Shown in pieces: positions 60,479 to 64,000 of a DNA stretch of 64,000 bases. The position numbers were made by a program, and so were the translations under genes. This stretch comes from Aquitalea aquatilis (GTDB lineage: Bacteria; Pseudomonadota; Gammaproteobacteria; Burkholderiales; Chromobacteriaceae): NCBI RefSeq assembly GCF_005155025.1, contig NZ_CP039731.1, forward strand, positions 4,030,001 to 4,094,000. Direction: 5' to 3'. How positions within the stretch are numbered: the stretch's first letter is position 1; each line of letters starts with the position of its first letter. Under the pieces are notes generated by a model. It did not search any database, was not told the origin of the DNA, and saw only the letters and a list, made by a program, of their open reading frames with translations.

Positions 60479-62158
60479 ATGGAAAAGGTTTGGCTAAAGA
60501 ATTACCAGCCGGGGGTACCACACGAGATCGACATCAACCAGTTCCAGTCGATTGTTGAGGTGTTTGATCGCAGCGTAACGAAGTTCCGCGACCGGCCAGC
60601 CATGGCCAATATGGACAAGGTGCTGAGCTATGGCGAGCTGCAAACGCTGACCGTGCAGTTTGCGTCCTTCCTGCAAAACACGCTGAAGCTGCAAAAAGGC
60701 GACCGCGTGGCCGTGATGATGCCCAATCTGCTGCAGTATCCGGTGGCCGTGTTCGGCACGCTGCGTGCCGGCGGCACCGTGGTCAACGTCAATCCGCTGT
60801 ACACCCCGCGCGAACTGGAACACCAGCTCAACGACTCCGGTGCCGAAACCATCGTCATCCTGGAGAACTTCGCCAATGTGCTGCAAGACGTGATCGGCCG
60901 CACCAAGGTCAAGAACGTCATCATTGCGTCGATTGGCGACATGCTGGGCTTCCCCAAGCGGCTGCTGGTGAACTTCGTGGTGCGCAAGATCAAGAAGATG
61001 GTGCCGGCATGGCAACTGCCCGGCCACATCGGCTTCAACGACGCCCTGGCAGCGGGTGCATCGCATAGCTTCAAGCCGGTACAGATCGGCCATGAAGACA
61101 TCGCCTTCCTGCAATACACCGGAGGCACCACCGGCATCTCCAAGGGTGCCATGCTGGTCCACCGCAACATCATTGCCAATATGCTGCAGGCCGGCAGCTG
61201 GGTGAAGCCGGCGGCGCGCGAGGGGCAGGAAGTCATCATCACCGCCCTGCCGCTGTACCATATCTTTTCGCTGACGGCCAACCTGATGGTGTTCACCGAA
61301 TTGGGCGCGCTGAATATCCTGATCACCAATCCGCGCGACATCCCCGGCTTTATCAAGGAGATCAAGAAATACCGCGTCACCGCCATGACCGGGGTGAATA
61401 CCCTGTTCAACGCGCTGCTGAATAATCCGGATTTCCTGACTGTCGATTTCTCCAGCTGGCGCTTGGCACTGGGTGGGGGCATGGCGGTGCAAAAGGCCGT
61501 GGCCGACAAATGGAAACAGGTCACCGGCGTCACTCTGGCCGAAGCCTATGGCCTGACCGAAACCAGCCCCGCTGCCTGCATCAACCCGCTGGACATCAAG
61601 GCCTACAACGGCACCATCGGCCTGCCCGTTCCCTCCACCGATATTGAAATCCGTGGTGCGGATGGCCAGGCGCTGCCGCAAGGTGAGCAGGGTGAGCTGT
61701 GCATCCATGGCCCGCAAGTGATGAAGGGCTACTGGAACCGACCGGACGAAACGGCCAAGATCATCGACGAGCGCGGCTTCCTGGCCACCGGCGACATGGC
61801 CATGGTGACACCGGAAGGCTTCGTCAAGCTGGTGGACCGCAAGAAGGACATGATTCTGGTATCCGGCTTCAATGTTTACCCCAATGAAGTGGAAGACATC
61901 ATCGCCAGCCACCCCGGCGTGCTGGAAGTGGCCTGCATTGGCATACCGGACGACAAGTCCGGCGAGGTGGTCAAGGTATTCGTGGTGAAAAAAGACCCGA
62001 CCCTGACGGAAAAAGATGTCATCCACCATTGCCGGGAAAACCTGACCGGCTACAAGGTACCCAAGATGGTGGAGTTCCGCAGCGAACTACCCAAGACCAA
62101 TGTCGGCAAGATCCTGCGCCGCGCACTGCGCGACCAGGAGGTCGGCAAACAGGCCTGA
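60479..62158 (+). CDS. fadD: Long-chain acyl-CoA synthetase
   Basis: FadD activates fatty acids to acyl-CoA through an acyl-adenylate. The 559-residue protein matches the FadD length and has the AMP motif YTGGTTGISKGAML (213-226), EAYGLTETSPA and the FadD signature around GWLATGDMA-like GFLATGDMAMVTPEGF with DRKKDMILVSGFNVYP. The start at 60479 gives MEKVWLKNYQPGVPHEID, the usual beginning; GGAGAAACC lies upstream. A terminator follows. Confidence 0.95.
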   Translation: MEKVWLKNYQPGVPHEIDINQFQSIVEVFDRSVTKFRDRPAMANMDKVLSYGELQTLTVQFASFLQNTLKLQKGDRVAVMMPNLLQYPVAVFGTLRAGGTVVNVNPLYTPRELEHQLNDSGAETIVILENFANVLQDVIGRTKVKNVIIASIGDMLGFPKRLLVNFVVRKIKKMVPAWQLPGHIGFNDALAAGASHSFKPVQIGHEDIAFLQYTGGTTGISKGAMLVHRNIIANMLQAGSWVKPAAREGQEVIITALPLYHIFSLTANLMVFTELGALNILITNPRDIPGFIKEIKKYRVTAMTGVNTLFNALLNNPDFLTVDFSSWRLALGGGMAVQKAVADKWKQVTGVTLAEAYGLTETSPAACINPLDIKAYNGTIGLPVPSTDIEIRGADGQALPQGEQGELCIHGPQVMKGYWNRPDETAKIIDERGFLATGDMAMVTPEGFVKLVDRKKDMILVSGFNVYPNEVEDIIASHPGVLEVACIGIPDDKSGEVVKVFVVKKDPTLTEKDVIHHCRENLTGYKVPKMVEFRSELPKTNVGKILRRALRDQEVGKQA

Positions 62159-62165
62159 GCCAGCC

Positions 62166-62189
62166 AAGCCCGCCCCGGCGGGCTTTTTT
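62166..62189 (+). terminator. Intrinsic terminator after fadD
   Basis: AGCCCGC and GCGGGCT pair around CCCCG and are followed by TTTTTC, 8 bases after the stop. Confidence 0.9.
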
Positions 62190-62289
62190 CTTGCTGTCGC
62201 TCGTCGCCGACTGCAGGCACAATACGGCTATAACAAGGACAGTGTGCCGTCCGCCACAACACATCTCTTGTCTATCGGGAATACCAACC

Positions 62290-63447
62290 ATGCTGATGCT
62301 GCCGTTCTTCAAGCTGATGGCCGACAAACAGGCCAGCGACATCTTTTTCACCGCTGATGCACCGCCACAGATCAAGATCGACGGCGTGACCCTGCCCATC
62401 AACGACAAGCCGCTGTCCGCCGACATCGTGCGCCAGCTGGCCTACAGCCTGATGAACGAGGTGGAAATCGCCACCTTCGAGCGCGAACTGGAAATGAACT
62501 TCGGCCGTCTGGTCGACACCCTGGGCAACTATCGCGTCAACATCTTCAAGCAACGCGGCACGGTGGCCATGGTGGTGCGCTTCATCCGCCCCAGGATTCC
62601 GTCGCTGGCCGAGCTGAACCTGCCAGACAAGCTGCAGGAACTGGTCCTGCAAAAGCGTGGCCTGATCATCGTGGTGGGTGCCACCGGCAGCGGTAAAAGC
62701 TCGACCGTGGCCTCCTTGCTGGAGCATCGCAACCAGACGCAGTCCGGCCACATCCTGACCGTGGAAGACCCGATCGAATTCGTTTACCGCCATCAAAAAT
62801 CCATCGTCAACCAGCGTGAAATTGGCGTGGACACCTTCTCCTATCAGAACGCCCTGAAGAACGCCATGCGCGAAGCGCCGGACGTACTGATGATCGGCGA
62901 GGTCCGCGATGCGGAAACCATGACCCACGCCATCAATTACGCGCAGTCCGGTCACCTGTGCCTGAGCACCCTGCACGCCAACAACAGCTATCACATGCTG
63001 AACCGTGTCATCAGCATGTTCCCGACGGAAAGTCGCAATGCCTTGCTGATGGACCTGTCGGTCTCCTTGCGCGCGGTGATTTCGCAGCGCTTGATTCCCA
63101 CCAAGGACGGCAAGCAGATCCCGGCGCTGGAAATCCTGATCAATACCCCGCACATCGCCGAGCTGATCCGCAACGGCGACGTGGACCAGATCAAGGAAGC
63201 CATCGAAAACAGCATGAGCGAAGGCGCGCAGACTTTCGAGCAGTCCTTGTTCCGGCTTTATCAGCAAGACCGCATCCTGCTGGACGACGCCTTGAAAAAT
63301 GCCGACTCGCCCACCAATCTGTACTGGCTGATCAACCATGCGCAGAACAAGCAGACCGAAGCGCAAACCGCCAGCAAGCAACAGCAGGAGCGGCAGGACA
63401 GCGACAACACGGCCACCAGCTTTGACGGATTCACCCTGGATTTATAA
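62290..63447 (+). CDS. pilU: Type IV pilus retraction ATPase PilU
   Basis: The 385-residue hexameric ATPase has Walker A GATGSGKSS (130-138), TVEDPIEFVYRHQKS, the His-box region and LIGEVRDAETM. The N-terminal part SDIFFTADAPPQIKIDG and the length fit PilU better than PilT, which usually shows SDLHISAG. PilU aids PilT in pilus retraction and twitching. No pilT gene is in the window; in most genomes pilT and pilU are neighbours, so its partner is elsewhere. Start at 62290 (MLMLPFFKLMADKQASD); the frame to 62029 overlaps fadD and is rejected. Confidence 0.92.
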   Translation: MLMLPFFKLMADKQASDIFFTADAPPQIKIDGVTLPINDKPLSADIVRQLAYSLMNEVEIATFERELEMNFGRLVDTLGNYRVNIFKQRGTVAMVVRFIRPRIPSLAELNLPDKLQELVLQKRGLIIVVGATGSGKSSTVASLLEHRNQTQSGHILTVEDPIEFVYRHQKSIVNQREIGVDTFSYQNALKNAMREAPDVLMIGEVRDAETMTHAINYAQSGHLCLSTLHANNSYHMLNRVISMFPTESRNALLMDLSVSLRAVISQRLIPTKDGKQIPALEILINTPHIAELIRNGDVDQIKEAIENSMSEGAQTFEQSLFRLYQQDRILLDDALKNADSPTNLYWLINHAQNKQTEAQTASKQQQERQDSDNTATSFDGFTLDL

Positions 63448-63462
63448 AACAAGCACACACAC

Positions 63463-63813
63463 ATGATCACCCTCTACGGCATCCCCAATTGCAATACGGT
63501 CAAGAAAGCCCGCCAGTGGCTGACCGAACACCAGATCGACTACGTGTTTCACGACTTCAAGAAACAGGGCGTCAGCGCCGCGCAGCTGCAAGGCTGGATA
63601 GACGCCATCGGCCTGGACAAGCTGATCAACCGCCAGGGCACTACCTGGCGCGGCCTGAGCGAAGAACTGAAAGCACAGGCGGCCAGCGCAGCCGGTGCCA
63701 TCGCCATCCTGCAAGCACAGCCCTCCATCATCAAGCGTCCGGTACTGGAGCGCGCCGGCACCGTCAGCGTGGGCTTTAACGAAGCGCAATGGGCCGCGGA
63801 GTTCGGCGCATGA
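63463..63813 (+). CDS. ArsC/Spx-family reductase (YffB-like)
   Basis: The 116-residue thioredoxin-fold protein shows [15 protein letters not shown] with a single active-site Cys10, [10 protein letters not shown] and [10 protein letters not shown], the pattern of YffB. Structure studies of such proteins suggest glutathione-dependent thiol reduction; arsenate is not the likely substrate. It ends ATGA, overlapping the dapE start, so it is cotranslated with dapE, a pairing found in many proteobacteria. Confidence 0.93.
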   Translation: MITLYGIPNCNTVKKARQWLTEHQIDYVFHDFKKQGVSAAQLQGWIDAIGLDKLINRQGTTWRGLSEELKAQAASAAGAIAILQAQPSIIKRPVLERAGTVSVGFNEAQWAAEFGA

Positions 63814-64000
63814 GCAAAACACTAGACCTCACCTGCGAACTGATCCGCCGCGACTCGGTGACCCCGCGTGATGCCGGCTGCCAGCCGCTGCTGGCCGAGC
63901 GTCTGCAGGCGCTGGGTTTTGTCATTGAAAACATGCGCTTTGGCGATGTGGACAATCTGTGGGCGCGCCGTGGCAATAGCGGCCCGCTGCTGTGCTTTGC
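63810..64000 (+). CDS. dapE: Succinyl-diaminopimelate desuccinylase, partial
   Basis: Only the first 63 codons are inside the window. The start [21 protein letters not shown], then [14 protein letters not shown] and NLWARRG, is the typical N-terminus of DapE, a zinc enzyme of lysine and diaminopimelate synthesis. The metal ligands lie beyond the right edge. The ATG overlaps the stop of the ArsC-like gene. Confidence 0.92.
   Translation, partial: MSKTLDLTCELIRRDSVTPRDAGCQPLLAERLQALGFVIENMRFGDVDNLWARRGNSGPLLCF

Overview
The window looks like a stretch of chromosome from a GC-rich betaproteobacterium of the order Neisseriales, family Chromobacteriaceae (an Aquitalea, Chromobacterium or Vogesella type genome). 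This placement is inferred from the protein sequences and gene order and was not tested by a search. Most of it is dense, ordinary housekeeping and catabolic DNA. No tRNA, rRNA, CRISPR array, prophage or complete insertion sequence was seen.

Layout. 1-6770: an unknown partial gene, radC, coaBC-dut, a diguanylate cyclase, a ferric-reductase-like flavohaem membrane protein with a possible Fur site, a parvulin isomerase and a small GlsB/YeaQ membrane protein. 6825-9339: a secreted unknown protein, a YghU-like glutathione transferase and about 1 kb of repeat-rich DNA. 9340-11075: an AT-rich island with a 500-residue reverse transcriptase and a structured leader that ends in an intrinsic terminator. 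11076-18182: valS, a REC-REC-GGDEF regulator, a PACE/SMR efflux pair with a divergent LysR gene, and an AT-rich lipoprotein gene. 18183-28503: a short-chain dehydrogenase, the isoprenoid genes xseB-ispA-dxs, an MgtC/DUF4010 membrane protein, a methyltransferase, an alpha/beta hydrolase, dsbD and an AI-2E family transporter. 28524-37324: a branched-chain amino acid (valine) and acyl-CoA degradation cluster under a LiuR-like MerR regulator. 37448-43701: a putrescine-type binding protein, a CinA-like protein, a YdcF protein and livHMGF. 44385-50640: the arginine succinyltransferase operon in the Pseudomonas-like order aruC-F-G-D-B. 51017-60170: the conserved rimP-nusA-infB-rbfA-truB-rpsO-pnp operon. 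60479-64000: fadD, pilU, an ArsC-like reductase and the start of dapE.

How the genes fit together. Three amino acid and acyl-CoA catabolic blocks lie close to one another: branched-chain amino acid uptake (liv), valine breakdown (acyl-CoA dehydrogenase, hydratase, HIBYL-CoA hydrolase, mmsB, mmsA) and arginine breakdown (aru). The coaBC, dut, xseB-ispA-dxs and rimP-pnp groups are core metabolism and gene expression.

The best candidate for an undescribed system is the reverse transcriptase island. The protein has the RT motifs but none of the marks of a retron, group II intron or diversity-generating element. Its roughly 170-base leader folds with an 8-bp closing stem 5' of a strong intrinsic terminator, which sits just before the RT ribosome site. 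This is the architecture of defence-associated (UG/DRT) reverse transcriptases with a template RNA. The second notable signal is two families of dispersed hairpin repeats in which stem sequences differ between copies but stay complementary, while the loops are conserved.
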